The translations under genes were made by a program, and so were the position numbers. Shown piece after piece: positions 24,696 to 33,344 of a DNA stretch of 64,000 nt. The notes under the pieces are model-generated. The model was not told where the DNA came from. It did not search any database and saw only the letters and a list, made by a program, of their open reading frames with translations. Source of the stretch: Shouchella patagoniensis (lineage in GTDB: Bacteria; Bacillota; Bacilli; Bacillales; Bacillaceae_D); NCBI RefSeq assembly GCF_002019705.1, contig NZ_KV917377.1, positions 1,238,565-1,302,564 on the forward strand, in the 5' to 3' direction. Each line of letters starts with the position of its first letter. The stretch's first letter is position 1.

Positions 24696-24846
24696 GTAAG
24701 GAACCTCCTAGTTCATCTAACTTACTATACTTCTATTATACCCGAACTACCCCTTCATTTGCAGATTGTTTATTTAATCTTTTATACTATACTTACACTC
24801 GATTCGGAAGATTACAGATGCTTTCTTTAAAATAGTGAAGCAGTTA

Positions 24847-24860
24847 AGTGAATATTCACT
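24847..24860. promoter_or_regulatory. Perfect palindrome between OsmC and cupin genes
   Basis: AGTGAATATTCACT is a 14-base perfect palindrome in the divergent intergenic region, about 65 bases before the cupin start. A TATACT (24899-24904) lies between it and the gene. It looks like an operator, but the regulator is unknown. Confidence 0.35.
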
Positions 24861-24924
24861 AGAAACGAAAAAGAATATCTGTGAAAATATGTAAATTGTA
24901 TACTAAGAAAAAGAGGTGAAGATC

Positions 24925-25242
24925 TTGCGAAAATTTTGTCCAGAAAAAAAAGAGATCACAGCATATGAGTCACTCTTTACTGCCCTACCAATTGCCAACG
25001 TACATGATCCGTGTCAAGTTCTGCTAGCACGTTTAACAAAAGGAAATAAAATTGGTTGGCATCAAGCAACTGTGTCTCAACGTCTTATTTGTTTATCCGG
25101 TGAAGTAAATGTACGCGGAACCGATAATCATTTTACACTCTATGCTGGAGAGGGAGTTGAATGGACTAAGGAAGAATGGCACGAAACTGTAGCATTAAAA
25201 GAAGCCCTTCTATTAATTGTTGAAGCTTCTTCATTCGAGTAG
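24925..25242 (+). CDS. Small cupin-domain protein
   Basis: The 105-residue protein is a single cupin barrel: WHQATVSQRLICLSGEVNVRG, YAGEGVEWTKEEWHETVALKEALLLIVEA. His and Glu residues at the usual metal sites are partly kept. TTG at 24925 is chosen as start, with GAGGTG six bases upstream; the GTG at 24916 is part of that ribosome binding site. Function unknown; stands alone, divergent from the OsmC gene. Confidence 0.7.
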   Translation: MRKFCPEKKEITAYESLFTALPIANVHDPCQVLLARLTKGNKIGWHQATVSQRLICLSGEVNVRGTDNHFTLYAGEGVEWTKEEWHETVALKEALLLIVEASSFE

Positions 25243-25243
25243 T

Positions 25244-25282
25244 TTAAAAAAAAGCACAGGTTAAAAATCGTAACCTGTGCCT
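25244..25282 (-). terminator. Terminator of the oxidoreductase operon
   Basis: GCACAGGTTA (25253-25262) and TAACCTGTGC (25271-25280) form a 10-bp hairpin followed on the minus strand by TTTTTTTT. It may also slow transcription from the cupin gene. Confidence 0.8.
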
Positions 25283-25288
25283 TCCCAT

Positions 25289-26215
25289 TTATTTGTTTAA
25301 ATCCAACCAATTAAGTTCTGCTTGAGTTAATTCAATCGCTGCTCCTCTTGCACATGACTCCATCTCTGTTTGATTTTGTGGTCCAATAATGGCTGCCGTT
25401 GGGAAAGGCTGATTAACTACGTACGCAAGAGCAATCTCAATTGTTGATACACCTTTTTGTTTCGCAAGCTCTGTAGCACGATCATAACGCTTCCAGTTCT
25501 GATCGTTATAAAAAACACGAACAAGATCGTCGTTGCTCTTATCTTCTCTAGTAAATCGTCCAGTAAAAAAACCTCTCGCTTGTGAAGACCATGAAAACAC
25601 CGGTACATTCGTTTTCGTATGCCATGCTATTGATTGTTGATCTAAACTAATACAACCAGGCCAATAAGGATCTTGTGCTTTAGCAAGACTGAGGTTTGGA
25701 CTAGAAAAAGAAAACCCTTTCAATCCATTTCTTGCAGCATAGTCATTCGCTTCCTCCAATCGTTCGACAGACCAATTGGAGCCCCCAAAGGCGGCGATTT
25801 GTCCGTTTTCTACAAATTCATTAAGCCACTCAAGAATTGCACCAATTGGAACAGTTGGATCATCACGATGCAAAGCATATAAATCTGCTTGATCGGTTTT
25901 TAGACGATCTAAACTTATTTTTAATTGTTCAGTTAATTCTTCACGGTTAATCGTATGACCATTTTTATTCGGGTGACCACCCTTTGTCCATACATTGATA
26001 CGGCCTCTATTGCCAGCATCTAACCAATTTCCAATTGCCTTTTCACTTTGGCCACCATTATAAATATAAGCTGTATCAATTGTATTTCCACCAACTGTTA
26101 TATAATGTTCCAACACTTGATTTACTTTTTCCTGATTATCTGGTGAAAAATAGTCAGATCCCATAATTAAGGCCGAAACCGGTTGGTCTATACTAGCAAG
26201 TGGTATCGATTTCAT
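25289..26215 (-). CDS. Aldo/keto reductase
   Basis: The 308-residue TIM-barrel reductase has the catalytic tetrad D47 and Y52 (NTIDTAYIYNGG), K78 (VWTKGG) and H116 (ADLYALHRDDP), followed by the AFGGSNWSVERL strand. It would reduce an aldehyde or ketone, or oxidise a sugar, with NADP(H). It overlaps the upstream Gfo/Idh/MocA dehydrogenase gene by four bases (ATGA), so the two act together, probably on a sugar or polyol; the substrate cannot be read from sequence. Confidence 0.88.
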   Translation of the reverse strand: MKSIPLASIDQPVSALIMGSDYFSPDNQEKVNQVLEHYITVGGNTIDTAYIYNGGQSEKAIGNWLDAGNRGRINVWTKGGHPNKNGHTINREELTEQLKISLDRLKTDQADLYALHRDDPTVPIGAILEWLNEFVENGQIAAFGGSNWSVERLEEANDYAARNGLKGFSFSSPNLSLAKAQDPYWPGCISLDQQSIAWHTKTNVPVFSWSSQARGFFTGRFTREDKSNDDLVRVFYNDQNWKRYDRATELAKQKGVSTIEIALAYVVNQPFPTAAIIGPQNQTEMESCARGAAIELTQAELNWLDLNK

Positions 26216-27213
26216 CGTTCTCCTCCTAATTCAATCCGTTTACGGTTTTCTTGTGAAATTAAACATGCATCTAACACTTTCATATTTGCAACTGCATCGT
26301 CAGCTCCAAATAGCAACGATTTTTCTTTCCACACGGCCTGTGCGAATGAATCTGCTTGCAAGGCATAATGATTAACGTCTTTTACTTCAATCGTTTCGCT
26401 ACCATTCCCTGTAATCAGTTCATATCCTTCTAAACCGCCCGTAAAAGCATTTGGGATGACAATTCGACCATCCGTTCCTAGGATCTCAGCTTCATTGCGA
26501 AAAGCAGCCCACATCCCACAATCAAATGTTAAGAATTTACCTCCAGAAAATTCAACAAGACCTGCGGCAACCATATCAACGTGGTCGTGGGAAGCTGGTG
26601 CAAATCCATGGACCGTAACCGCTTCTGGTTCTTCTTCATAGATCATACGCGCCAAACTTAATGGATATACACCGATGTCATAAAGCCCTCCTCCACCATT
26701 TGCTCGCTTCATCCGAAAATTGCTCATATCTTCACTATTATTAAACGAGAAAACAGCTCGGATCCCACGTATTTCACCAATTCCCCCTGATTCAATTGTT
26801 CTTTTTATATGGGCATAGCGCGCTTGGTAACGATACATAAACGCCTCTGCAAGTACAACACCGTGATTTGCGCAAGTTTGCTGCATTTCTTTCGCTTCGC
26901 TTTCATTTAGAGCGATCGGTTTTTCACATAATACGTGTTTGCCAGCTTTGGCAGCCTTGATGACCCACTCTTTATGAAGATGATTTGGCAAAGGAATGTA
27001 AACCGCATCAACATCTTCGTCTTGCAACAATTCCTCATAAGAGCCGTAAGCTTCTTTCACTCCAGCTTCTCTTGCCATTTCTTGTGCTTTTTCAAGCGTC
27101 CTGCTTGCCACCGCTTTGATTTCTCCAGTATTTGATTCGTTGATGCCTGGAATGACTGATTTTTTAGCGATTGTCGCTGTCCCTAAAATGCCCCATTGCA
27201 GTTTTTTTGTCAT
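26212..27213 (-). CDS. Gfo/Idh/MocA family dehydrogenase
   Basis: The 333-residue NAD(P)-dependent oxidoreductase has a Rossmann fold start (LQWGILGTATIAKK, about 3-16), the family motif CEKPIA (about 96-101, lysine as catalytic candidate), and the C-terminal domain with GGGGLYDIGVYPL. The family oxidises sugars, inositols or similar substrates. ATG at 27213 has GGAGG five bases upstream; the ATG at 27231 precedes that site and is rejected. First gene of an operon with the aldo/keto reductase, behind a cre box. Confidence 0.88.
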   Translation of the reverse strand: MTKKLQWGILGTATIAKKSVIPGINESNTGEIKAVASRTLEKAQEMAREAGVKEAYGSYEELLQDEDVDAVYIPLPNHLHKEWVIKAAKAGKHVLCEKPIALNESEAKEMQQTCANHGVVLAEAFMYRYQARYAHIKRTIESGGIGEIRGIRAVFSFNNSEDMSNFRMKRANGGGGLYDIGVYPLSLARMIYEEEPEAVTVHGFAPASHDHVDMVAAGLVEFSGGKFLTFDCGMWAAFRNEAEILGTDGRIVIPNAFTGGLEGYELITGNGSETIEVKDVNHYALQADSFAQAVWKEKSLLFGADDAVANMKVLDACLISQENRKRIELGGER

Positions 27214-27257
27214 CTTATCCTCCATTTCCAAATATCAATAAATCATTTCATCATTTT

Positions 27258-27272
27258 TGAGTACGCTTTCAA
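27258..27272 (-). promoter_or_regulatory. cre box upstream of the oxidoreductase operon
   Basis: On the minus strand TTGAAAGCGTACTCA matches the CcpA consensus WTGNAANCGNWNNCW at all positions. An extended -10 (TGC then TACTAT, 27276-27281 on the minus strand) lies just upstream, so the box would be at the start of transcription. A second, imperfect copy (AGAAAGCGTTATGCA) lies about 40 bases further upstream. Confidence 0.65.
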
Positions 27273-27390
27273 AAACATAGTAGCATATTTTAACGCTCTG
27301 CATAACGCTTTCTGAAAAAGACACGAATACTTTTGTAAAAAAAATTTTCATCACACAGAATTATTTGATTAAAAAATAAAACTATTTCCT

Positions 27391-27866
27391 TTAATCAAGC
27401 TGATTAATAATTGTCTCATTTATTATTGCTTCGGTTAATTCCCCACTAAAAATATCAACCACTATCCCATTTTTATTAATTAAGTATGTTGTCGGTAAAC
27501 CAACTAGATAAGAACTCTCCTTTATGATCCTCTGTAAGGACATCCACCTGACAGAATTATCATAAATAAACTGGCTTGCTCTTTCATCTGCAATCTCAAG
27601 GTCGCCTCGATTAACAGCCAACACTTTTATCTCTTTGTAGCGTTCATCCAATTCATCAAGTAACGGTATCGCTTCAATACAAGGTTCACACCATGAAGCC
27701 CATAAATGAATAACAATAAATTGACCTTGTAGATCCGTTAACTGTATCGTTTTATTTTTATCGTCACCTCAGCAATAGACATTTCCAAATAATTACGAAT
27801 GGCTACGAATGCTACATATACACAAGTAAATAAAACGATTAAAGGAATCGCAGTGGTCCTTTTCAT
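27391..27866 (-). pseudogene. TlpA/ResA-like thioredoxin-fold protein, frameshifted
   Basis: From ATG at 27866 (GGGAGG just upstream) the frame encodes MKRTTAIPLIVLFTCVYVAF, an N-terminal membrane anchor, and continues to about codon 34 before it runs into a stop. The rest lies in the -1 frame: KTIQLTDLQGQF, the redox motif WASWCEPC, then GLPTTYLINKNG with the cis-proline. The shift falls near 27762-27772 (GAGGTGACGA); one inserted base would join ...SIAE to GDDKNK. No start codon precedes the WCEPC part in its own frame. The two halves join at normal length, so this is a recent mutation or a sequencing error in an extracytoplasmic disulfide reductase gene. Confidence 0.75.
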
Positions 27867-27908
27867 ATCCTCCCTCACTTCCCTCGGAAAACCATGCTCC
27901 GCTCTCAT

Positions 27909-27962
27909 TTACAAAGAACCCCCAAACGAGTTATTTAAAGTAACTTGTAGGAGGTTCTTAGA
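27909..27962 (-). terminator. Long hairpin after thrS
   Basis: AAGAACC (27914-27920) pairs with GGTTCTT (27953-27959) and an inner eight-pair stem (ACGAGTTA with TAACTTGT) extends it. On the minus strand only a short T-rich stretch (TTCTTTGT) follows, so it may be a weak terminator or a transcript-stabilising end. Confidence 0.45.
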
Positions 27963-27972
27963 TGAATATTGT

Positions 27973-29901
27973 TTATTTTTTCGCTTCCGAGCTCATTTGT
28001 TCAATAAATGCTTGAAGTGGCTTCGATTCTGACGTTTGTTCGCCATACTTACGAATATTAACCGCTTCTGCTTCTACTTCTTTGTCACCTAACACAAGCA
28101 TGTAAGGGATTTTTTGCATTTGCGACTCTCGAATTTTATAGCCAAGTTTTTCATCGCGCTCATCAATCTCCACGCGGACACCAGCTAATTGCAGCTGTTC
28201 TTTTACAAGCGTTGCATATTCGAGATGGGCTTCATTTGAAACTGGAATGACTTGCACTTGTACTGGGGAAAGCCATGTTGGCAGCGCTCCTTTATATTCT
28301 TCAAGCAAAAATGCTACAAAACGTTCCATCGTTGACACTACACCACGATGGACGACAACTGGACGATGCTGTTTACCATCTTCTCCGACATACGTTAAAT
28401 CAAAGCGCTCCGGCAATAAGAAATCAAGTTGTACAGTGGACAGTGTTTCTTCTTTACCTAGAGCAGTTTTCACTTGAACATCTAGCTTCGGACCGTAAAA
28501 AGCAGCTTCCCCAATTGCTTCGTAATAGTCTGCGCCAAGGGAATCCATTGCATCTTTTAACATGTCTTGTGCTTTATTCCACATCGCCTCATCATCAAAA
28601 TACTTTTCTTTATCCTCTGGATCACGGTAAGAGAGACGGAATGAATAATTGTCGAGACCGAAGTCTTTATACACTTCTTGCACAAGGCGGACAACACGAA
28701 CAAATTCATCTTTAATTTGATCAGGCCGACAAAAGATATGAGCATCATTTAGTGTCATACCTCGAACGCGTTGTAAACCTGATACAGCGCCCGACATCTC
28801 ATAACGATGCATCATTCCAAGTTCTGCAATTCGCAAAGGCAATTGACGGTAACTACGCATATCCTGCTTGTACACCATCATATGGTGCGGGCAATTCATC
28901 GGACGAAGAACCAATGTTTCGTTATCCATTTCCATTGGTGGAAACATATCATCACTATAGTGCTCCCAATGTCCAGATGTTTTGTAAAGCTCGGACGATC
29001 CTAATATAGGCGTATACACATGTTGATAACCTAGACGTTCTTCTTTATCAACAATGTATCGTTCGATAATACGGCGAATTGTCGCTCCTTTTGGCAGCCA
29101 TAGTGGCAAGCCTTGTCCTACTTTTTGTGATAGAGCAAAAATACCAAGTTCTTTTCCAAGCTTACGGTGGTCACGTTCTTTTGCTTCTTCGAGCATTTTT
29201 AGATGCTTGTTTAACTCTTCCTTTGTAAAGAAAGCCGTACCGTAAATACGTTGTAACATTTTGTTTTTCGAATCGCCTCTCCAGTACGCACCTGCAGTGG
29301 ATAGAAGCTTAAATTCTTTTATTTTATTCGTTGATGGAACGTGTATACCACGACAAAGATCAAAGAAGTCACCTTGTGTGTAAATGGTTACAGTCTCGCC
29401 TTCTGGTATTGCTTGAATGAGTTCTACTTTATACTCGTCGTCTTTAAATCGAGATACCGCTTCAGAACGACTTACTTCTTCACGGACGATTTCAATGTTT
29501 TCTCCAACAATCTTCTTCATTTCTTTTTCAATTTTAGGCAAATCTTCTGCCGTTATCGATTCATCCGCATCGATATCATAATAAAATCCACCTTCAATTA
29601 CTGGACCTACCCCAAGCTTCACTCCTGGAAAGAGTCGTTTTACAGCTTGCGCCATTAAATGGGCCGTACTATGTCGCATAATTTCCAAGCCGTCTTCAGT
29701 TCCAGGCATCACAATTTCAATAGCCCCGTCCGCTGGAAGAGCTGATTTTAGATCATACAGCTGTCCGTCCAACTTTCCGGCTAATGCTTTTTTCTTTAAT
29801 CCTGGACTTATAGAAGCTGCAATGTCTTCCGTTGTTGTACCGTTCGGAAATTCTTTCACAGCACCGTCTGGGAAAGTAAACTTTCGTATATCCGTCATCA
29901 T
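27973..29901 (-). CDS. thrS: Threonine-tRNA ligase
   Basis: The 642-residue enzyme charges tRNA-Thr. Domains in order: N-terminal TGS ([16 protein letters not shown]), editing domain with [10 protein letters not shown] (about 76), then class II core with [11 protein letters not shown] (about 333-343), [26 protein letters not shown] (motif 2) and the C-terminal anticodon-binding domain ([14 protein letters not shown]). Two ATG codons in a row open the gene, after AAGGAAG. Expression is governed by a T-box leader. Length is as in B. subtilis ThrS (643). Confidence 0.97.
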   Translation of the reverse strand: MMTDIRKFTFPDGAVKEFPNGTTTEDIAASISPGLKKKALAGKLDGQLYDLKSALPADGAIEIVMPGTEDGLEIMRHSTAHLMAQAVKRLFPGVKLGVGPVIEGGFYYDIDADESITAEDLPKIEKEMKKIVGENIEIVREEVSRSEAVSRFKDDEYKVELIQAIPEGETVTIYTQGDFFDLCRGIHVPSTNKIKEFKLLSTAGAYWRGDSKNKMLQRIYGTAFFTKEELNKHLKMLEEAKERDHRKLGKELGIFALSQKVGQGLPLWLPKGATIRRIIERYIVDKEERLGYQHVYTPILGSSELYKTSGHWEHYSDDMFPPMEMDNETLVLRPMNCPHHMMVYKQDMRSYRQLPLRIAELGMMHRYEMSGAVSGLQRVRGMTLNDAHIFCRPDQIKDEFVRVVRLVQEVYKDFGLDNYSFRLSYRDPEDKEKYFDDEAMWNKAQDMLKDAMDSLGADYYEAIGEAAFYGPKLDVQVKTALGKEETLSTVQLDFLLPERFDLTYVGEDGKQHRPVVVHRGVVSTMERFVAFLLEEYKGALPTWLSPVQVQVIPVSNEAHLEYATLVKEQLQLAGVRVEIDERDEKLGYKIRESQMQKIPYMLVLGDKEVEAEAVNIRKYGEQTSESKPLQAFIEQMSSEAKK

Positions 29902-29929
29902 TTTAACTTCCTTCCGTTATGTTAGTACA

Positions 29930-30160
29930 AAAAAAACACTCGTCCCCTTGCGTGAAGGGACGAGTGTGGTTTCGTGGTTCCACCCTACTTAATTAGCTCT
30001 ACATACAGATAACGGTTGCGGGCCGGCTTTGGATACTTTCGTTCCCCAAAGCAGTTCAAAGGTGGTCACAACTCACACACGTTCAGGAGCTTACAGCCAA
30101 AGGCTCCTTTCTCTTATGCAACGTGTAACTTGAGTGCGGTGTCCTTCTCAATACTTTTAC
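29930..30160 (-). promoter_or_regulatory. T-box riboswitch leader of thrS (Thr)
   Basis: The minus strand holds the T-box core TAGGGTGGAACCACG (about 29972-29986) followed by a strong terminator, ACACTCGTCCC paired with GGGACGAGTGT (29939-29970) and a run of T. Further upstream the sequence GTGACCACC contains the likely threonine specifier ACC (30064-30066, or the next one at 30061-30063). Confidence 0.92.
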
Positions 30161-30166
30161 AGGAAC

Positions 30167-30196
30167 ATTATACAAAAACTACGACTTATTTTGCAA
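30167..30196 (-). promoter_or_regulatory. Promoter of the thrS T-box transcript
   Basis: TTGCAA (30191-30196) and a perfect TATAAT (30167-30172) with an 18-base spacer on the minus strand, directly after the ytxC stop codon. Confidence 0.65.
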
Positions 30197-30203
30197 GTCT
30201 ATT

Positions 30204-31061
30204 TTAAGATTGTTTTTGCCCTTGATGAAGTGGAAAGATGCTAAGTCGTTCTTGGAAAATCGATTGAATAGATAAAATAATGCTATCGTCTGGTTCATTT
30301 GTGAAGACATGTACATGACCCGGCGCCATGCTGACGAGGGGGCTAATCACCATTTCCGACAAGTCTAAATTTGTTTCAAATACAAGCTCTTGTTTTACAT
30401 AGTATTCCATTTCATCTGGTGTTAATTTACGGAAATGTTCATCATAAAAGGAAAACATCCCATCATGAATAATATGAACCATTGGTCGTTGCGCTGGTGT
30501 TAACCGAATATAATGTCGCAAGTTTTCTATCATCGTTTGATAGTCTTGTTCCATTAAATATTCATCGATTGCAAGCTCCATACAATCAATTAATACTTCT
30601 CCGTATTCTTTTAAACGGAATGTCAGGAAAGGTTCGTAATAAAAAGTAGTTTCTGGATCAAGATGAGCTGCAAATGCACCATATAAGAACGCACGTCGGT
30701 CAAAATGCGGCTTCATTGATGGAATTCCTTTTCTATCTCCCTGGAGAATGGATTGAGCAATAGCTACAATCTGTTGTTGTTCTTCTGCATCTGTAAAATA
30801 GAATAATTCTTCCGCAATCTCAATCAACCACGCATCTTCCTTCGTCTCAATCACATAATCAGCAAAGATCGATGCTAAAAAAGGATGGAATGAATCGTAA
30901 AAGTCCACATCATGATTTTCATAGCGGACGGTGATTAAATGATTTCCTTGGTTCTCAACTGCCCCACCAAAACCTAATGGTGCAAACGATGCCATATAAG
31001 TGGCTAGTTCTTTAAAAAAATGCGCACAAGTTCCCCGTTCTTCAAAGTGAATGGCAATCAC
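30204..31061 (-). CDS. ytxC: Sporulation-associated protein YtxC
   Basis: The 285-residue protein fits the YtxC family by length, by position between thrS and the dnaI region as in B. subtilis, and by features such as FDRRAFLYGAFAAHL and LTFRLKEYGEVLIDCMELAIDEYL. No catalytic motif or membrane span is seen. YtxC-type proteins are annotated as sporulation proteins, with no known activity. Start is GTG at 31061, six bases after GGGGGAG. Confidence 0.78.
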   Translation of the reverse strand: MIAIHFEERGTCAHFFKELATYMASFAPLGFGGAVENQGNHLITVRYENHDVDFYDSFHPFLASIFADYVIETKEDAWLIEIAEELFYFTDAEEQQQIVAIAQSILQGDRKGIPSMKPHFDRRAFLYGAFAAHLDPETTFYYEPFLTFRLKEYGEVLIDCMELAIDEYLMEQDYQTMIENLRHYIRLTPAQRPMVHIIHDGMFSFYDEHFRKLTPDEMEYYVKQELVFETNLDLSEMVISPLVSMAPGHVHVFTNEPDDSIILSIQSIFQERLSIFPLHQGQKQS

Positions 31062-31163
31062 GCATGACTCCCCCTAACATATCAAAAACCTCATCACAAC
31101 CTCTATGGAAGCCAGACAGGCTTACTTTCAATTTATGTACGAACGGAGAAAACATGCCTCACA

Positions 31164-31203
31164 ATAAAAAAAGCTTTAAAACCATATGGTTTTAAAGCTT
31201 ACA
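31164..31203 (-). terminator. Terminator of mqnC
   Basis: A perfect 30-base palindrome (31171-31200, arms AAGCTTTAAAACC...) ends on the minus strand in TTTTTTTATTG. Confidence 0.85.
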
Positions 31204-31207
31204 TAAA

Positions 31208-32320
31208 CTAGTTTTGCATCACAAAATCTTTTTCTACTTGCTGGTCATCTTCGAACTTCCGCAGAACTTCGTACTTTGTATTTCGTTGTGCCGGTATTTT
31301 TCCAGCCTCACGAATAAGCTGTAGTGTAAGATTTGAGTTTACTTTATGAGTTGTATTCGCCGCTGATACAACATTCTCTTCCATCATCGTACTACCAAAG
31401 TCATTACAACCAAAATGGAGAGACTTCTTACCAACTTCTGGTCCCATCGTCACCCAAGACGATTGGAAATTCGCGATATTATCTAAGAAGATTCTAGAAA
31501 TAGCCACATTTTTCAAATAGTCTTCAGGTGATAATTTCTTCAAACGTTTTAGCCCTGTATTCTCTGGTTGCAACAACCAAGAAATAAACGCGGTAAAACA
31601 TTGAGTTTCGTCTTGAGCATCTCGGATACGTTGTAAATGAAGAGCACGCTCTTCAAAGGATTCTCCAAAACCAATGACCATGGTCGCCGATCCGAACATA
31701 CCTACTTTCTTAGAAGCTTTCATCGCATCAAGCCACTGATCAGCAGTTACTTTTAGCCTACTCACACGCATGCGTGTTTCTTCTGTTAAGATCTCGGCTC
31801 CTCCACCTGGCATGCTATCAAGACCAGCTTCATGAAGTTCACGCAAAACATCCTCAACGGACATATTCATTACTTCAGCAATCTTCCATATTTCAGCTGG
31901 TGAAAATGAATGCATCCATATATCCGGAAAGCGTTTTTTTATTCCTTTTAAAAGATCCGTATAGTAATCAAGTTTTAGATTTGGGTTTGTTCCACCTTGC
32001 ATTAAAATCTCTGTTCCCCCAACATCTTGCGTTTCCTTGATTTTCTGATAAATGACTTCATCATCTAGCACATAACCGTCTTTGTGGTTTGGCGGTCGAT
32101 AGAAAGCGCAAAACGAACAATATGTATCACAAAAGTTCGTATAGTTAACATTGCGTCCAATAACAAACGTCGTTATTGGTTCAGGATGCCACTTCTTCAT
32201 AATTGCGTCAGCAGCTCTTCCTAATTTATCAAGATCGTCGCTTTCATAGAGTTCCACCGCATCAGACATGGAAATGCGTTCGCCGTTTAACGCCCGGTCT
32301 AAAATGGCACCTACGCTCAT
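31208..32320 (-). CDS. mqnC: Cyclic dehypoxanthinyl futalosine synthase (radical SAM)
   Basis: MqnC closes the ring of dehypoxanthinyl futalosine in the futalosine route to menaquinone. The 370 residues carry the radical SAM cluster motif with C64, C68 and C71 (NFCDTYCSFCAFYR), the SAM-binding GGTEILMQGGTNPNL, and the typical HSFSPAEI and LQPENTGL stretches. ATG at 32320 is chosen since GGAGG stands eight bases before it; a TTG at 32335 contains that site. No other mqn gene is in the window. B. subtilis uses the o-succinylbenzoate route and has no mqnC here, so this gene is an insertion in the shared order. Confidence 0.88.
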   Translation of the reverse strand: MSVGAILDRALNGERISMSDAVELYESDDLDKLGRAADAIMKKWHPEPITTFVIGRNVNYTNFCDTYCSFCAFYRPPNHKDGYVLDDEVIYQKIKETQDVGGTEILMQGGTNPNLKLDYYTDLLKGIKKRFPDIWMHSFSPAEIWKIAEVMNMSVEDVLRELHEAGLDSMPGGGAEILTEETRMRVSRLKVTADQWLDAMKASKKVGMFGSATMVIGFGESFEERALHLQRIRDAQDETQCFTAFISWLLQPENTGLKRLKKLSPEDYLKNVAISRIFLDNIANFQSSWVTMGPEVGKKSLHFGCNDFGSTMMEENVVSAANTTHKVNSNLTLQLIREAGKIPAQRNTKYEVLRKFEDDQQVEKDFVMQN

Positions 32321-32403
32321 TTCTTGTACCTCCAAACACGAGTTTATCTAGTAATCTATTCCATCGTATCATAGTTCTTTCTAAACATCCAATGCACAAC
32401 AAA

Positions 32404-32438
32404 ACACCGGCAGGACTTTAGCCCCGCCGGTTTTTGCC
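32404..32438 (-). terminator. Terminator of dnaB-dnaI
   Basis: CCGGC (32407-32411) and GCCGG (32426-32430) with inner pairing form a hairpin; on the minus strand it runs into TGTTTTGTTG. The dnaI stop codon lies in the loop. Confidence 0.65.
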
Positions 32439-33344
32439 ACCAACTTCCACAAATGTTGTATAGTGTTTAATCCGTTCCATTATCCGTTTTGCCTTCAATT
32501 GTTCCGTCCCGCCTTTATCCGAATAAGCAAGCTGCTCTTCCAACTCTTCATAATCATAATTTGAAGTGAAAAGGGTTGGGAGTTTTTCTGACATGCGGTA
32601 CTGAAGTATTGGACCGAGTATTTCATCACGCGTCCAAGCTGTTGTTGTTTCAGCACCAATATCATCAAGCATTAGTACAGGAGCTACCCTTACCGCATCA
32701 AGCTTTTCTTGAAACGTACCATCACCAATAGCCTGTTTCATTTCTCTAAAAAAATCAGGTGTGTAAATGAGATAACTTTGTATTTGATTGTCTTTTAATT
32801 CATTCGCTATCGCACCTAATAAATACGTTTTTCCTACTCCGAATTTACCATGAAAATAAAGACCCATGCCATCTTCTCCTGGGTTTGCGTTAACGCCAAA
32901 ACGTACTGCCTGTGAAATAGCTTTCGCCCGTTGGTTATCTTGATCCATATCATCAAATGCCGCATCAAGAACATCTTTGGGGATATAGAGTGATTGAATG
33001 AGTTGCTGTTGCTCGAGTCTCGCTTCCTGTTCTAATTTAAGTGGACAACGTGTATAAGAAAGTTCTAAACTTTGCCTTTCTGTATAAAGCAATGGGCGAT
33101 ATCCTTGCATCATATTTGGGCAGTTCTCAAGACCGGGACAAGCACGACAATTTTCTCGTTCTTTCTTAAACTCATAAAGTTTACTCAACCCACGATCAAT
33201 CATGTCCCCGGTAACTCCTGGATTATCATTTAAAAACGATTGCACAGACTCTGATTCAAGCAACCGCTTTTTTTGCTCATTGATACGATGTTGCAAGCGG
33301 CCATCTTTATCAAAGGCTTCAAGTGAACCTTTAATTGAATCCAT
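32418..33344 (-). CDS. dnaI: Primosomal protein DnaI, helicase loader
   Basis: DnaI is the AAA+ ATPase that loads the replicative helicase DnaC. The 308 residues have an N-terminal helicase-binding part with zinc ligands C66, C69, C75 and C100, then an AAA+ domain with Walker A GKFGVGKT at 166-173 and Walker B APVLMLDDIGAE, and Sensor 1 LFTSNYD. The ATG overlaps the stop of dnaB (TAATG), so the pair is translationally coupled, as expected for the primosome. Confidence 0.95.
   Translation of the reverse strand: MDSIKGSLEAFDKDGRLQHRINEQKKRLLESESVQSFLNDNPGVTGDMIDRGLSKLYEFKKERENCRACPGLENCPNMMQGYRPLLYTERQSLELSYTRCPLKLEQEARLEQQQLIQSLYIPKDVLDAAFDDMDQDNQRAKAISQAVRFGVNANPGEDGMGLYFHGKFGVGKTYLLGAIANELKDNQIQSYLIYTPDFFREMKQAIGDGTFQEKLDAVRVAPVLMLDDIGAETTTAWTRDEILGPILQYRMSEKLPTLFTSNYDYEELEEQLAYSDKGGTEQLKAKRIMERIKHYTTFVEVGGKNRRG

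Noticed and set aside
24800-24845. Five-codon frame (Met-Leu-Ser-Leu-Lys) with a GGAAG site upstream of the cupin gene
   Set aside because: Too short, and there is no sign of a coupled structure or conserved feature.
27745-27775. Programmed -1 frameshift in the TlpA-like gene
   Set aside because: The A-rich stretch does not form an X-XXY-YYZ heptamer in the incoming frame, and no downstream pseudoknot was seen; mutation is the simpler reading.
31151-31194. Short plus-strand frame with a CGGAG site upstream (Met-Pro-His-Asn...)
   Set aside because: Most of it is the palindromic mqnC terminator, so its codons are explained by that.
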